Shown here piece after piece: positions 7,488 to 16,443 of a stretch of 32,588 nucleotides of DNA. A model generated the notes under the pieces. That model was not told the origin of the DNA. It ran no database searches and worked only from the letters and a program-made list of their open reading frames with translations. Position numbers and translations under genes: made by a program. Source of the DNA: Smithella sp. ME-1 (lineage in GTDB: Bacteria > Desulfobacterota > Syntrophia > Syntrophales > Smithellaceae); contig AWGX01000326.1 of the NCBI GenBank assembly GCA_000495415.1, positions 1-32,588 on the forward strand, written 5' to 3'. Position 1 is the first letter of the stretch. The number at the start of each line of letters is the position of its first letter.

Positions 7488-8534
7488 ATGCGTCAAGTTT
7501 CAATCGCTTTAATGGGTTTTGGGAATGTAGGGCGGGCTTTTGCGAGTTTGTTATTAGAAAAGCAGGAAATGCTGAAAAAAGAATTCGATTTAGAATTTAT
7601 CGTTACCGGGATCTTTACCAGAAATCATGGTGCAGCTATTAATTCTGGTGGCGTTAATTTAACCAGAGCTTTAGAATTTTTCTCCCAAGGAACTTCATTA
7701 GCAAACTTATCCGAAGATAATCGGGTATTTTCTCCGGAAAGTTTTATTCATGGAAGTTCAGCTGAAATATTCGTGGAATGCACTCCATTAAACCCTTACG
7801 ATGGTGAACCAGCCCTGTCTTACAATAAAATCGCTCTTAATCGCGGAAAACATGTTGTAACAGCCAATAAAGGGCCGGTAGTATACGGCCATAAAGAATT
7901 ATCGAAACTGGCTGAAGATAGAAGAAAAGGTTTTTATTTTGAATCTGCCGTTATGGATGGCGCACCCATTTTCTCACTCTTCCGAGAGACATTACCGTTG
8001 ATCGAGCTCAAAGGATTTTCGGGTATTCTTAATTCCTGCACAAATTATCTCCTGGATCTGATGAACGCAGGTGCGACTTTAGAAGAAGCAGTAATTCAAG
8101 CTCAGAGCATTGGGATTACCGAAACTGATCCAAGTGCAGATATCGATGGATGGGATGCTGCTATAAAGGTTGCAGCATTGGTTTCCGTCCTGATGGGAAT
8201 TTCCATAACTCCACACCAGGTAGATCGCAAAGGGATCCGCGAGGTGACACCAGAAATGATTAAGACAGCCCAAGAGAATGGAGAAAAATGGAAATTAGTC
8301 TGTACTGCCAAACGACAGGGAAGTCGATTAATCGAAGTCAGTGTTCAACCTCAGACTATAAAAGCAGATTCTCTGCTATATATGGTCAACGGAACAAGCT
8401 CATTTGTTCAATTCGAGACTGATGTGCTGCCTGGTCTGGGGATTCTTGAAAAAGATCCTGGCCCATTAACAACTGCATATGGCATGTTGGCGGATATCAT
8501 GAGCATTCTCAAGAAATTTTATGTTTATCGATAA
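7488..8534 (+). CDS. hom: Homoserine dehydrogenase
   Basis: Catalyses NAD(P)H-dependent reduction of aspartate semialdehyde to homoserine, the branch point to threonine and methionine. The 348-residue product has the Rossmann motif LMGFGNVGRAFASLL at residues 8-22, the cofactor-site segment NRGKHVVTANKGPVVY with the conserved Lys, and the catalytic/substrate region FSGILNSCTNYLLDLM followed by TDPSADIDGWDAAIK. There is no C-terminal ACT regulatory domain, so it belongs to the short class and probably lacks threonine feedback through ACT. GGAGG (about 7478) sits just upstream of the ATG. Only 14 bases separate it from the SCO1664 gene. Confidence 0.95.
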   Translation: MRQVSIALMGFGNVGRAFASLLLEKQEMLKKEFDLEFIVTGIFTRNHGAAINSGGVNLTRALEFFSQGTSLANLSEDNRVFSPESFIHGSSAEIFVECTPLNPYDGEPALSYNKIALNRGKHVVTANKGPVVYGHKELSKLAEDRRKGFYFESAVMDGAPIFSLFRETLPLIELKGFSGILNSCTNYLLDLMNAGATLEEAVIQAQSIGITETDPSADIDGWDAAIKVAALVSVLMGISITPHQVDRKGIREVTPEMIKTAQENGEKWKLVCTAKRQGSRLIEVSVQPQTIKADSLLYMVNGTSSFVQFETDVLPGLGILEKDPGPLTTAYGMLADIMSILKKFYVYR

Positions 8535-8535
8535 T

Positions 8536-8688
8536 TTATTTCTGATCCACGCTCTCGGATAATATTTCTTCTTCTTGCTTGAGATTCTTCCAGCGCACAT
8601 AAAGGCTGATAACATAGCCAATAATTGAGCCAAAAATTACAATGTATCCAGCGATAAAATAGTTTAATGTATTTAATGTAGAATTCAT
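8536..8688 (-). CDS. ccmD: CcmD-like small membrane protein
   Basis: A 50-residue ORF with one N-terminal membrane helix (YFIAGYIVIFGSIIGYVISLY) followed by a short basic and then acidic cytoplasmic tail (RWKNLKQEEE). AGGAG lies just upstream of the ATG. It is the last gene of the cytochrome c maturation operon, directly after ccmC, which is the normal place of CcmD, the small protein that helps release holo-CcmE from the CcmABC complex. CcmD sequences are poorly conserved, so the call rests on size, topology and position. Its stop lies one base beyond the convergent hom stop. Confidence 0.7.
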   Translation of the reverse strand: MNSTLNTLNYFIAGYIVIFGSIIGYVISLYVRWKNLKQEEEILSESVDQK

Positions 8689-8709
8689 TTTCGCTCCTGG
8701 TTCGATACC

Positions 8710-9405
8710 CTAATCTTGAATATTAAATTTCAATTCTTCTACCTGGTTGGCTAATTTTCCTAAACGGATTCGATGCCAGACTAAGTCAATGAACAGGATA
8801 GAAAATCCAACGATACTCACCATCATCGTTTGAAACATGGTTGGTATCATATCAAATGTTCCAACAGCAGAAGGATCAGAACCGGCAATTACGACAGGAT
8901 GAATTGTCCTGAAAATTCGGATTGAGAAAAAGGTTAACGGAACACTGATGAAACCAACGATAGCATATACTGCTCCAAATCTCGACCGTCGTTCAGGGTC
9001 ATCTATCCCCTGTCGGAGCATTATGTAGGCAATATAAACCAATTCCATAATAGTGGCTGTTGTCAACCTGGGATCCCAGGTCCACCAGGTGTTCCATATT
9101 GGGCGTGCCCAGATTGAACCTGTAACAATCGTAATGAAGATAAATATTATTCCAATTTCAACAGCAGCGACTCCTACCAAATCCCATATTTTTGTCTTTT
9201 TAATAAGATATAAAATTCCTGCTATAGCTGCAAACAGAAAAGACAACATACCAACCCATCCGGAAGCCACATGGAAATAAAACACTTTTTGCACCGCACC
9301 CATCACTCTTTCAATGGGTGCATAGAAAAAAACCATGGCCGTAGCTCCCAATAAGGCAACCAATGTTACAACGTCCAGAATTCTTAGCGTAGTCAGTTTC
9401 TTCAT
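8710..9405 (-). CDS. ccmC: Haem exporter/handling protein CcmC
   Basis: A 231-residue, six-helix membrane protein of the CcmC/CcmF/CcsA family that delivers haem to CcmE. The tryptophan-rich WWD motif is clear: ARPIWNTWWTWDPRLTTA at about residues 103-120. The two flanking haem-ligand histidines are in VFYFHVASGWVG (near residue 44) and RTIHPVVIAG (near residue 167). The start at ATG 9405 follows GGAGG; an upstream extension to 9459 would run into ccmB coding sequence. It lies 16 bases after ccmB and 21 before the ccmD-like gene. Length fits CcmC rather than the larger CcsA or CcmF. Confidence 0.93.
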   Translation of the reverse strand: MKKLTTLRILDVVTLVALLGATAMVFFYAPIERVMGAVQKVFYFHVASGWVGMLSFLFAAIAGILYLIKKTKIWDLVGVAAVEIGIIFIFITIVTGSIWARPIWNTWWTWDPRLTTATIMELVYIAYIMLRQGIDDPERRSRFGAVYAIVGFISVPLTFFSIRIFRTIHPVVIAGSDPSAVGTFDMIPTMFQTMMVSIVGFSILFIDLVWHRIRLGKLANQVEELKFNIQD

Positions 9406-9421
9406 TTTCACCTCCGAATTT

Positions 9422-10105
9422 TTATTCTTCAACAACTGAATCAAACACCATAAAAGCAACCGATGTAAAAATAATATCGTAAACGATCAATAAATTGAAC
9501 CAGGTCTGTAAATCAGAGAATGGAAATCCACTTAAAATGCCAGACGAAGCTTTTACTGAGGCAATTAATACGGGTAATATAACCGGAAATAATAATATCG
9601 GTAATAGAATATCTCTTGTTCTTGCTTGAACCGCCATACTAGCCAACAATGTCCCAATTGCAACATAACCTTCAGATCCGAGAAGAATCACTAAAAGTAA
9701 TGCCGGTGAAATGATGTTGGTATTATATAGAATACTGTAAATTGGCAGGACAATCATGGCTACAATCAACATGAATATCCAGTTTGCAATACTTTTGCCG
9801 AAGTAAATGGCTGTTCTATCCACCGGAGCCAGTAACAATCCATCCAGACATCCACGGTCTTTTTCGACCGCCATTGATCGATTAAGTCCCAGATTCCCGG
9901 CAAAAATGATGGTGACCCATAAAATTCCGGCGGTTAATGCAGATCTTGTCTTAGGGTCTAGCTCAAGGGCAAAGTTGAAAATAAAAATAACCAGAAGCGC
10001 AAAAACCAACATAGCACTGATTAATTCTTTTCCACGCAGTTCTGCGATCAAGTCTTTCCACACAACAGCAAACATAGCCTTGAAAAAAGATGTTTTAGGC
10101 TGCAC
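9422..10105 (-). CDS. ccmB: Haem ABC exporter permease CcmB
   Basis: A 227-residue protein with six hydrophobic segments; the N-terminal VWKDLIAELRGKELISAM and the following ELDP with GILWVTIIFAGNLGLNRSMAVEKDRGCLDGLLLAP are characteristic of CcmB. It is the membrane subunit partnering the CcmA ATPase. The start is taken as GTG 10105 because AAGGGGGG lies seven bases upstream; ATG 10135 in the same frame lacks a ribosome binding site and would increase the overlap with ccmA. With GTG the overlap is 11 bases, implying translational coupling. Confidence 0.92.
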   Translation of the reverse strand: MQPKTSFFKAMFAVVWKDLIAELRGKELISAMLVFALLVIFIFNFALELDPKTRSALTAGILWVTIIFAGNLGLNRSMAVEKDRGCLDGLLLAPVDRTAIYFGKSIANWIFMLIVAMIVLPIYSILYNTNIISPALLLVILLGSEGYVAIGTLLASMAVQARTRDILLPILLFPVILPVLIASVKASSGILSGFPFSDLQTWFNLLIVYDIIFTSVAFMVFDSVVEE

Positions 10106-10835
10106 CTTGATTCCCCCCTTCTGAATCAATTTCATCGACTATGGATTGGTAATATGCCAATAAACCGTGTTGAGGAAGATCTTTTGCTAGTTTTGAAGCA
10201 TGAATTTTCCCTTTATAAAGTACATCAAATCTTGTTGCCAGATTTGCTACTCTGGGAAAATCATGCGATGTCATGACTACAGTTCTCCCGCGGGAGGCAA
10301 TTTCCTGTAGCAAAGTATCCAGCATATTAGCTGCATCCTGATCTAAGCCAGTATGTGGCTCATCTAATAACAACACTTCAGGGTCATGAATAATCGCTCT
10401 CCCAATCGCTAATCTTTGCTGCATGCCTCTGGAAAAAGTACGTACCAGATCCTTTTTTCTTTTCAATAATCCAACAAGTTGTAATATTTCTTCTATATGG
10501 TTTTGAAAATTGGATAAACCATATAATCTTCCATAAAATTTGAGATTCTCTTCAGCACTTAAATCTCCATACAGCAAAGGAAGGTGAGAGACAACACCTA
10601 ATTTTTTTCTTACCTGAGCAGATTGACCGGGCAAATAATAACCTGCTATTTGGATTTCGCCATAATTTGGTTTTGATAGAGAAGAAAGTATCCGTAATAA
10701 AGTTGTTTTTCCAGCGCCATTTGATCCCAATAAAGCAACAAACTCACCTTGTTGAACGGAGAAATTTAATTTGCGTAAGACCTGTTTATGACCAAAACGC
10801 TTAATTAAATTCCGCACCTCAATGATAGCTGTCAC
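10095..10835 (-). CDS. ccmA: Haem ABC exporter ATP-binding protein CcmA
   Basis: A 246-residue ABC ATPase: Walker A LLGSNGAGKTTLL (about residues 34-46), signature FSRGMQQRLAIGRAI, Walker B EVLLLDEPHTGLD and the switch histidine in TSHDFP. With CcmB and CcmC it drives release of holo-CcmE. The call as CcmA rather than another ABC ATPase rests on position directly before ccmB and ccmC. The start is GTG 10835, two bases after the stop of the cytochrome gene (TAA-GC-GTG). The protein is slightly longer than proteobacterial CcmA, with a C-terminal tail ending in GGNQGAA. Confidence 0.92.
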   Translation of the reverse strand: MTAIIEVRNLIKRFGHKQVLRKLNFSVQQGEFVALLGSNGAGKTTLLRILSSLSKPNYGEIQIAGYYLPGQSAQVRKKLGVVSHLPLLYGDLSAEENLKFYGRLYGLSNFQNHIEEILQLVGLLKRKKDLVRTFSRGMQQRLAIGRAIIHDPEVLLLDEPHTGLDQDAANMLDTLLQEIASRGRTVVMTSHDFPRVANLATRFDVLYKGKIHASKLAKDLPQHGLLAYYQSIVDEIDSEGGNQGAA

Positions 10836-10837
10836 GC

Positions 10838-12673
10838 TTAAGCCTCTGTGTCTTGTTTCATTTTGATCAACTTGGTGAGTTCATTCCTTCGATTATAATA
10901 AGCGCTTTCAGGAATTTCACCCGATTGAAAAGCATCGTCCAAAGCGATAACTGCATCCAAAAGGCTTTCCAAATCTTCTTCTTCTGACACCATTTCTTCG
11001 ACAACCTCATTTTCTTTCATTTTCTTTCTCAGATAGAAAACTGCGCCGAAGATCGCAATCAACAATACTGAACCACCAATAATCAAACTGGTAGTATTCC
11101 CGCTTTGAACAATCGAAACATTGTCCTTTACTTTCCCGGACAAGCTCATTTTAATCGAACTTTCAGCGTCCATGACCCCACCTGAATAAGTTTGGATTTT
11201 CATCCCTTGTATATCTCTTTCACCTGAAAATACCAATTGGTCGCTAGAAAACTTTACTGTATCAGAAGGTAACATGAAGATGGACGCATTTACCAGTAAT
11301 GGTAGTTGAATATCCAAATCTAACGATTTTTCGTAAGGAAGTTCAAATGCAAATAAAACCTGGACAGAAGAATTCGCCCCAAACGTTTGCATGGATCCAA
11401 ATCCATTTTCTAACTGTATAAATTCCCTTCCGAGTAATCCACCTTCGAATTGTAAATTTTGAGCTCCTTCAGGTAATTTAAATCGCACAACAGGTGTTAC
11501 ATTATCTAGAGGCACAATCACGGTATCGGTTGGATTTTGAATTACATACATTTCAACAACTTGTATTGTATTTTCAGCGATAAAATCAAAAAAGACGTGC
11601 ATTCGCTCTGCATAAAGGGCACTGGAATCAACGGAAGTCTTCTTAATAACAATCGGTAAATTTACATTCCCCTGAGCATCGATGACTGGTTCATGTAATA
11701 CCTCAGAGGTATGTTGAATACCATCAATGACTAACGATGCTTGATAAATTCTTCCTGAAACATTTTCAAGTTCCTCAAATATGAATGAACCATTCTCAGA
11801 TACTGGAGATTCAATTTGAAAGATCATATCCATTCCATCATAACCAGAAAGGGTAACCATTAAACCTTCCGAGGCAGTTTCCAAATTGAGCAATTGACCA
11901 ATAATTGAAAAATTCGTTTGTTCACCAGATGAAGTTGTCTCGTTTACCGGTTCCAAGGTCTCAGTGTTTTCTACCTCTGATTCTTTTCTAAAATCATTGT
12001 TTTCTGTGAAACCCAAATATCGAACATAACTGGCAACTGCCAATTGATCCTCTTCTGATAATATTTCAGAGAATGCGTGCATTTCAGGATCGATGCCTGT
12101 GGTAATGACGGATAAAATTTCGGATAAAGATTTTTCAGCCATCGCACTTGCGCTTTGTAGCGGTAAATTTTCTTCGGTATGGCACTCTACACAATTTTCG
12201 GTAAAAATAACTTTGCCATTCGTGATCATATTTTCAGATATTGATAATGTGAGTGCATATGAAGTTACATCCCATCTTTCTCGATCACTCAAGCTTTGAA
12301 ATCCAGGCATAAAGCGTTCAATGTTTCCGATTGTTATTACTTTGTACCAATCAATCGGTTTTGCTTCTTTTGCTATTTTAAAATCCCCAATAGGAGTAAC
12401 TGGATTTGGTAATTGGTTACTTTGGGTTCCGTCTCCCTTACCAGTTTCTCCATGGCAGGCAACACACTTTTGCTCGTAGATCACTGCCCCATTTAGAATA
12501 TCAGGTTCCATCATTGGCAAAACAATCGATGGCACTGAAGTTGGAGATATAGGCATTGGGTCTTGTTGTACTAAATTAGGAGGAGGAGTAACATCCGCTG
12601 CCAGAGATACTGAGCATCCAGAAAGAAATCCTAAAAAAATGAATGCAAAAAATAAAAATTGTGCTTTTTTCAT
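10838..12673 (-). CDS. Membrane-anchored di-haem c-type cytochrome lipoprotein
   Basis: A 611-residue protein with a lipoprotein signal peptide (lipobox FLSGC, Cys 20), two cytochrome c domains with haem motifs CVACH (70-74) and CVECH (161-165) and likely axial methionines in RFMPGF and PEMHAF, a long beta-rich extracytoplasmic region (about 225-520), one membrane helix at about 529-548, and a cytoplasmic acidic tail. The tail contains DDAFQSGEIPESAYYNRRNE, which resembles a segment of the next protein upstream in the operon. The start at ATG 12673 gives the clean signal peptide and avoids overlap with the preceding gene. It is probably both a client of the surrounding maturation system and anchored at both ends, an unusual layout. 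Its redox partner is unknown. Confidence 0.88.
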   Translation of the reverse strand: MKKAQFLFFAFIFLGFLSGCSVSLAADVTPPPNLVQQDPMPISPTSVPSIVLPMMEPDILNGAVIYEQKCVACHGETGKGDGTQSNQLPNPVTPIGDFKIAKEAKPIDWYKVITIGNIERFMPGFQSLSDRERWDVTSYALTLSISENMITNGKVIFTENCVECHTEENLPLQSASAMAEKSLSEILSVITTGIDPEMHAFSEILSEEDQLAVASYVRYLGFTENNDFRKESEVENTETLEPVNETTSSGEQTNFSIIGQLLNLETASEGLMVTLSGYDGMDMIFQIESPVSENGSFIFEELENVSGRIYQASLVIDGIQHTSEVLHEPVIDAQGNVNLPIVIKKTSVDSSALYAERMHVFFDFIAENTIQVVEMYVIQNPTDTVIVPLDNVTPVVRFKLPEGAQNLQFEGGLLGREFIQLENGFGSMQTFGANSSVQVLFAFELPYEKSLDLDIQLPLLVNASIFMLPSDTVKFSSDQLVFSGERDIQGMKIQTYSGGVMDAESSIKMSLSGKVKDNVSIVQSGNTTSLIIGGSVLLIAIFGAVFYLRKKMKENEVVEEMVSEEEDLESLLDAVIALDDAFQSGEIPESAYYNRRNELTKLIKMKQDTEA

Positions 12674-12690
12674 ATTTTTCTTTCTAAAAA

Positions 12691-13221
12691 TCAAAGAGTA
12701 TTCCCACACTTTGAACAAAATTTATCGGATTTTGAAACTGGTTTCCCACATTTCGGGCAGAAACCATCTGGTTTAGATTCTTTTGATCGCTTCCGCGCAG
12801 CAATCATCGATTCGATATCAACATCTTTTTCGATTTTTTCATTATCCATGCGAACCCCAATTTGGTCCCTACCGAGGGTCGCTTCAATTCTTTGTAATTG
12901 GTCTGAGCTTTGTTCATAACCATTGATTTCATCAAGATTTTTAATAACTTCAGCACCTTTTTGGAGTAAAAACTGACGTTGAGAAGGATAATCTTCTTCA
13001 GGAATTTTACCTAAATTAAAATCAAAATCGAGTTCCTGTAATGCGCGTAAAATACGATCTCTTTCGGCCAGCATGGAAGAGACATGCAATTCTTTTTCTA
13101 TAGAGGGTAATGCTTGAGTTATTAAAACTTTATGTTTTCGTTCGTCGATAAATGGTTGAAAAATAAACAATAGTACAACAACCAAAATTCCAAGCAACAA
13201 AAAAATGGATCCGATATCCAT
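12691..13221 (-). CDS. CcmI-like membrane protein with C-terminal zinc ribbon
   Basis: A 176-residue protein: N-terminal membrane helix (residues 5-23), a helical segment with RILRALQELDFDFNLGKIPEEDY, a coiled region, and a C-terminal zinc ribbon CPKCGKPVSKSDKFCSKCG. The LDFDFxLGKIPEEDY stretch is like that after the first helix of CcmI proteins, which bring apocytochrome to the haem ligation complex. The TPR part of proteobacterial CcmI is missing and a predicted cytoplasmic zinc ribbon replaces it. GAGGAG lies upstream of the ATG, and it is 12 bases after the TlpA-like gene. Exact role is inferred from position only. Confidence 0.7.
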   Translation of the reverse strand: MDIGSIFLLLGILVVVLLFIFQPFIDERKHKVLITQALPSIEKELHVSSMLAERDRILRALQELDFDFNLGKIPEEDYPSQRQFLLQKGAEVIKNLDEINGYEQSSDQLQRIEATLGRDQIGVRMDNEKIEKDVDIESMIAARKRSKESKPDGFCPKCGKPVSKSDKFCSKCGNTL

Positions 13222-13233
13222 GTTTATTCTCCT

Positions 13234-13794
13234 CTATTGATTTAGTGCTGAATCAATCATACCAGTGATCTCACCAATGGTAACAAATGGACCAATTTTT
13301 CTGGAAGCTAATTTTCCGTTTTTATCAATAATGTATGTTTCAGGTACACCACTGATTCTAAAAATCTGTGATATAGCTGTTCGAAGGTCGGGGCCATTGG
13401 GATACGTAATATCAAATTTCTCGAGGTATTTCAATGCTTCAGTTTCTGTATCAACATAGTCAACCCCAAGAAAAACTACTCCTCCAGAATCCTGGTAGAA
13501 ACGCCAGGCTTCTTCCAATTCAGCGGCTTCCTGTTCACAAGGTTTACACCAGGATGCCCAGAAATTTACAACAATTACCTTTCCAAGTAAATCATCCGTC
13601 TTAATTTTTGAGCCATCGAATGTTGTTAATTCAAAAGGAGGTACTTTTTGCCCCACCTGAACGGGTCCTTGTTGTGCATTTCTAAGTCCCCAACCCATTA
13701 GAGCTAAAAATCCTAACAAAACCGCAAAGGCAACAACGATTACCCAACGAGGAAGCTTTTTTTGATTTTTTTCACCAGTGTTTGAATTTTCCAT
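13234..13794 (-). CDS. TlpA/ResA/CcmG-like thiol-disulfide oxidoreductase
   Basis: A 186-residue membrane-anchored thioredoxin-fold protein: one N-terminal helix (about residues 17-35), then the redox-active site NFWASWCKPCEQEA with Cys 83 and Cys 86, and the cis-proline region GVPETYIIDKNGKL. AhpC/TSA-Redoxin features (VPPFELTTFDGS) precede the active site. It would reduce apocytochrome or CcmH disulfides on the outer face of the membrane, filling the CcmG role. AGGAG lies just upstream of the ATG. It sits between ccmH and the CcmI-like gene, as in many ccm operons. Confidence 0.92.
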   Translation of the reverse strand: MENSNTGEKNQKKLPRWVIVVAFAVLLGFLALMGWGLRNAQQGPVQVGQKVPPFELTTFDGSKIKTDDLLGKVIVVNFWASWCKPCEQEAAELEEAWRFYQDSGGVVFLGVDYVDTETEALKYLEKFDITYPNGPDLRTAISQIFRISGVPETYIIDKNGKLASRKIGPFVTIGEITGMIDSALNQ

Positions 13795-13802
13795 AATTGC
13801 TC

Positions 13803-14345
13803 CTATGATAAATCCTCTTTTTTATTTAAAACATTTAAAGCTTCTTCCATTTCTTTTAGATATTTGTCATTATTAATGTTTGAATTTTGGATTACTTTTT
13901 CAGATGATTTTTTGATTTTCTTCAGGTTAAGATAAACAACTACGATGCCTCCCACAAAAACAACGGGAGGAAATATATAGACCAACCAATTCAATCCCCT
14001 GGCAGGTGGTTGTGCCAATACTCGATCACCATATTGATCTACAAAATATTGTTTTATCTGGTCATCGGTCCAACCGGCAGACATTTTTTCTTTAATTAAT
14101 GCCCTCCATTGAGCACAGGCTTGTGTTGGACATACGTCCAAAGGTATGTTTTCACACACTGGACAATACAATTCTTTTGCAACTGCGTTTACTTGATCGT
14201 CAGTAGGAAAATCATTTTGTGCAATTACGTTATTGAACGGAAGGAGGAGCAATAAGAAAATTGTAACAAAAAAAGCAAGTGTGATTTTTTGGGTGATAAA
14301 AATCTTGTTTTTATATTTCATAAAATAATTTTCCTTCTTAACCAT
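13803..14345 (-). CDS. ccmH: Cytochrome c maturation protein CcmH, four-cysteine type
   Basis: A 180-residue protein with a signal-anchor (about residues 20-42), the redox motif LYCPVCENIPLDVCPTQAC (Cys 61, 64, 72, 77), the CcmH core AQWRALIKEKMSAGWTDDQI and YFVDQYGDRVLAQPPARG, a second membrane helix (about 105-125) and a lysine-rich tail. CcmH keeps apocytochrome cysteines reduced and presents them to CcmF. The usual LRCxxCQ pair is joined here by a second CxxxxC pair. ATG 14345 overlaps the ccmF stop (TAATG), suggesting coupling; ATG 14321, with AAGGA upstream, is an alternative that shortens the protein by eight residues. Confidence 0.92.
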   Translation of the reverse strand: MVKKENYFMKYKNKIFITQKITLAFFVTIFLLLLLPFNNVIAQNDFPTDDQVNAVAKELYCPVCENIPLDVCPTQACAQWRALIKEKMSAGWTDDQIKQYFVDQYGDRVLAQPPARGLNWLVYIFPPVVFVGGIVVVYLNLKKIKKSSEKVIQNSNINNDKYLKEMEEALNVLNKKEDLS

Positions 14346-16414
14346 TATGGTCTCGAAACCAACTTGCCTGTCTCTTTTTTCATAATTCTTGATGGAGTCA
14401 GTTCTATCTCTTTTTCTGGATCAGGCCATGCTGCAATAAAGGATCCGATAACCAGCAGGATGCCACCATACCATAACCAATTAATCAGTGGATTATGGAA
14501 CACTTTGAAAGTCGCTCCCCGGGATGAAATCTGTTCCCAATTTACTAAAATGACGTATAGATCATCTTCGACAGTACTTCGAACGCCAGCAATCGTCATG
14601 GGTTGTTGACTATCGTAATAGAAATCACGTCTTGGATACAATTCTCCGAGATCTTTACCATTTTTGGATACTGACAAAACTGCTCTGGCTACATTTCGAC
14701 CGTCAGCCACATCAAATTCAGCCAGGTTCTTGAAGGTAACAGTATATCCAGCCAATGATAAGCTTTCTCCTGGAGCTATTCTTCCTTGTGTTTCAGTTTG
14801 GAAAAACTCAATACCTATAATCCCAATCGCCATAAAAACAACACTCAGATGGATTACATAGCCACCATAGCGTCTTCGATTTCTTGCAGTTAATTTCCAT
14901 AACGCCACCAGATAATTCTCACCACTTCTCTTGTGTCTGGCTTTCATTCCACGCCAAAATTCATATATTGTCACAAATGCTGCTAGAGAAGCAACAGTTA
15001 ATCCAATCAATGCACCTATACTTCGAATACCTGAAACGAACAAAACTACCAGTAAAATGAGTGATCCGGTTGCGGGAATCCATAATGCCTTGCCCAAAGT
15101 CTTCCAGGTGGAATGTCCCCAGGCAGACAATGGCGCTATTCCCATCAATAACAATAAACCTGCAAATAGAGGACCTGTGGTGCTGTTATAGAACGGTGGA
15201 CCCACAGTAACTTTCTGTCCTGTAAATAATTCAGATATTAATGGGTAAACGGTTCCCCAGAAAACGACTACCAAAATACCAATAAACAATAAATTATTAA
15301 TCAAGAAGAGCGATTCTCTTGATAACAAAGAGGTCATGACGCCTTCTGAACGCAGGTCGTCCCATCTTTTAATTAAGAATGCCAGCGAAATAATAAAGGA
15401 GACGCCAATAAACACAAAGAACATTGGTCCAATTGCACTTTGGGCGAAGGCATGTACCGAAGACAATACTCCAGATCGAGTCAGAAATGTGCCGAAAATG
15501 ACCAAAGAGTAGGTTAATATGACCAGGATCATATTCCAGCGTTTGAACAAACCTCTTTTCTCCTGGATCATGACTGAATGCAAAAATGCTGTACCAGATA
15601 ACCATGGCATGAATGCAGCATTTTCTACAGGATCCCAGGCCCAATATCCACCCCATCCAAGCACATCGTATGCCCAGCGACTTCCTAAAATTAACCCGAT
15701 GGATAAAAACATCCATGCGACCAATGTCCACCTTCTGGTTAAGCGAATCCACCGATCATCTTTTCTACCAGTAATGAGCGCAGCCATACCAAAAGCATAC
15801 GGAATGACAAATGAAACAAATCCAAGATAAAGCATAGGAGGATGAATAATCATGCCTGGATGCCTGAGTAATGGATTCAGACCTCTGCCGTCAAATGGAT
15901 GGATTAATTGACTACCAGCTGGAGCAAACATAGCCACCAATTCCCCACCGGATGGAAGCGACCAGAATCTCACAAACGGATTTTCAAAAGCAACGATCAT
16001 AATCAGGAAAAATGCTAATGTTACAGATGAAACAATAATCACCCAGGGAAGAAAATCAAGATCCCGATCCCATTTTCTTAGTGTTACTGCTGTTGCAAAA
16101 GCAGACATTAACCATGCCCAAAAAACAAGTGATCCAGCTTGCCCACCCCATAAAGCTGTGACCTTCAAATACAATGGCATCGTACTGCTGGTAACATTGT
16201 AAACGTATTGAACTTCATAATTCTGATTAATTAACAGAATTACGATACTGATCACAGTTAATGTTAAAAGTGGAAAAGTTAATAAAAGCGCTAATCTAGC
16301 ACTTTCGACATACTTGTATAAATTTTTTCTTTCACCAATTACCGCCGCTACGATCGCATAGATACTGACAAGTAAAGTAATGACCAAAGAGCCATATCCA
16401 AGGTTTGGTAACAT
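14345..16414 (-). CDS. ccmF: Haem lyase CcmF
   Basis: A 689-residue, multi-helix membrane protein that attaches haem to apocytochrome. The N-terminal region has LWGGQAGSLVFWAW, then HPPMLYLGFVSFVIPYAFGMA, and the WWD motif WGGYWAWDPVENAAFMPWL. It is followed by GTFLTRSGVLSSVHAFA, a strongly conserved CcmF segment. A large periplasmic domain near the C-terminus (after YGGYVIHLSVVFMAIGI) contains LSLAGYTVTFKNL and is followed by a last helix (LINWLWYGGILLVIGSFIAAW). GGAGAA precedes the ATG. It lies 29 bases after ccmE and overlaps ccmH by one base. Confidence 0.96.
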   Translation of the reverse strand: MLPNLGYGSLVITLLVSIYAIVAAVIGERKNLYKYVESARLALLLTFPLLTLTVISIVILLINQNYEVQYVYNVTSSTMPLYLKVTALWGGQAGSLVFWAWLMSAFATAVTLRKWDRDLDFLPWVIIVSSVTLAFFLIMIVAFENPFVRFWSLPSGGELVAMFAPAGSQLIHPFDGRGLNPLLRHPGMIIHPPMLYLGFVSFVIPYAFGMAALITGRKDDRWIRLTRRWTLVAWMFLSIGLILGSRWAYDVLGWGGYWAWDPVENAAFMPWLSGTAFLHSVMIQEKRGLFKRWNMILVILTYSLVIFGTFLTRSGVLSSVHAFAQSAIGPMFFVFIGVSFIISLAFLIKRWDDLRSEGVMTSLLSRESLFLINNLLFIGILVVVFWGTVYPLISELFTGQKVTVGPPFYNSTTGPLFAGLLLLMGIAPLSAWGHSTWKTLGKALWIPATGSLILLVVLFVSGIRSIGALIGLTVASLAAFVTIYEFWRGMKARHKRSGENYLVALWKLTARNRRRYGGYVIHLSVVFMAIGIIGIEFFQTETQGRIAPGESLSLAGYTVTFKNLAEFDVADGRNVARAVLSVSKNGKDLGELYPRRDFYYDSQQPMTIAGVRSTVEDDLYVILVNWEQISSRGATFKVFHNPLINWLWYGGILLVIGSFIAAWPDPEKEIELTPSRIMKKETGKLVSRP

Positions 16415-16443
16415 AAATTCTCCAATTTGAATTCTGGGGTTAA

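Noticed and set aside
15369..15752. Minus-strand 127-codon ORF inside ccmF
   Set aside because: It is out of frame with an intact, well-conserved ccmF on the same strand and has no recognisable domain.
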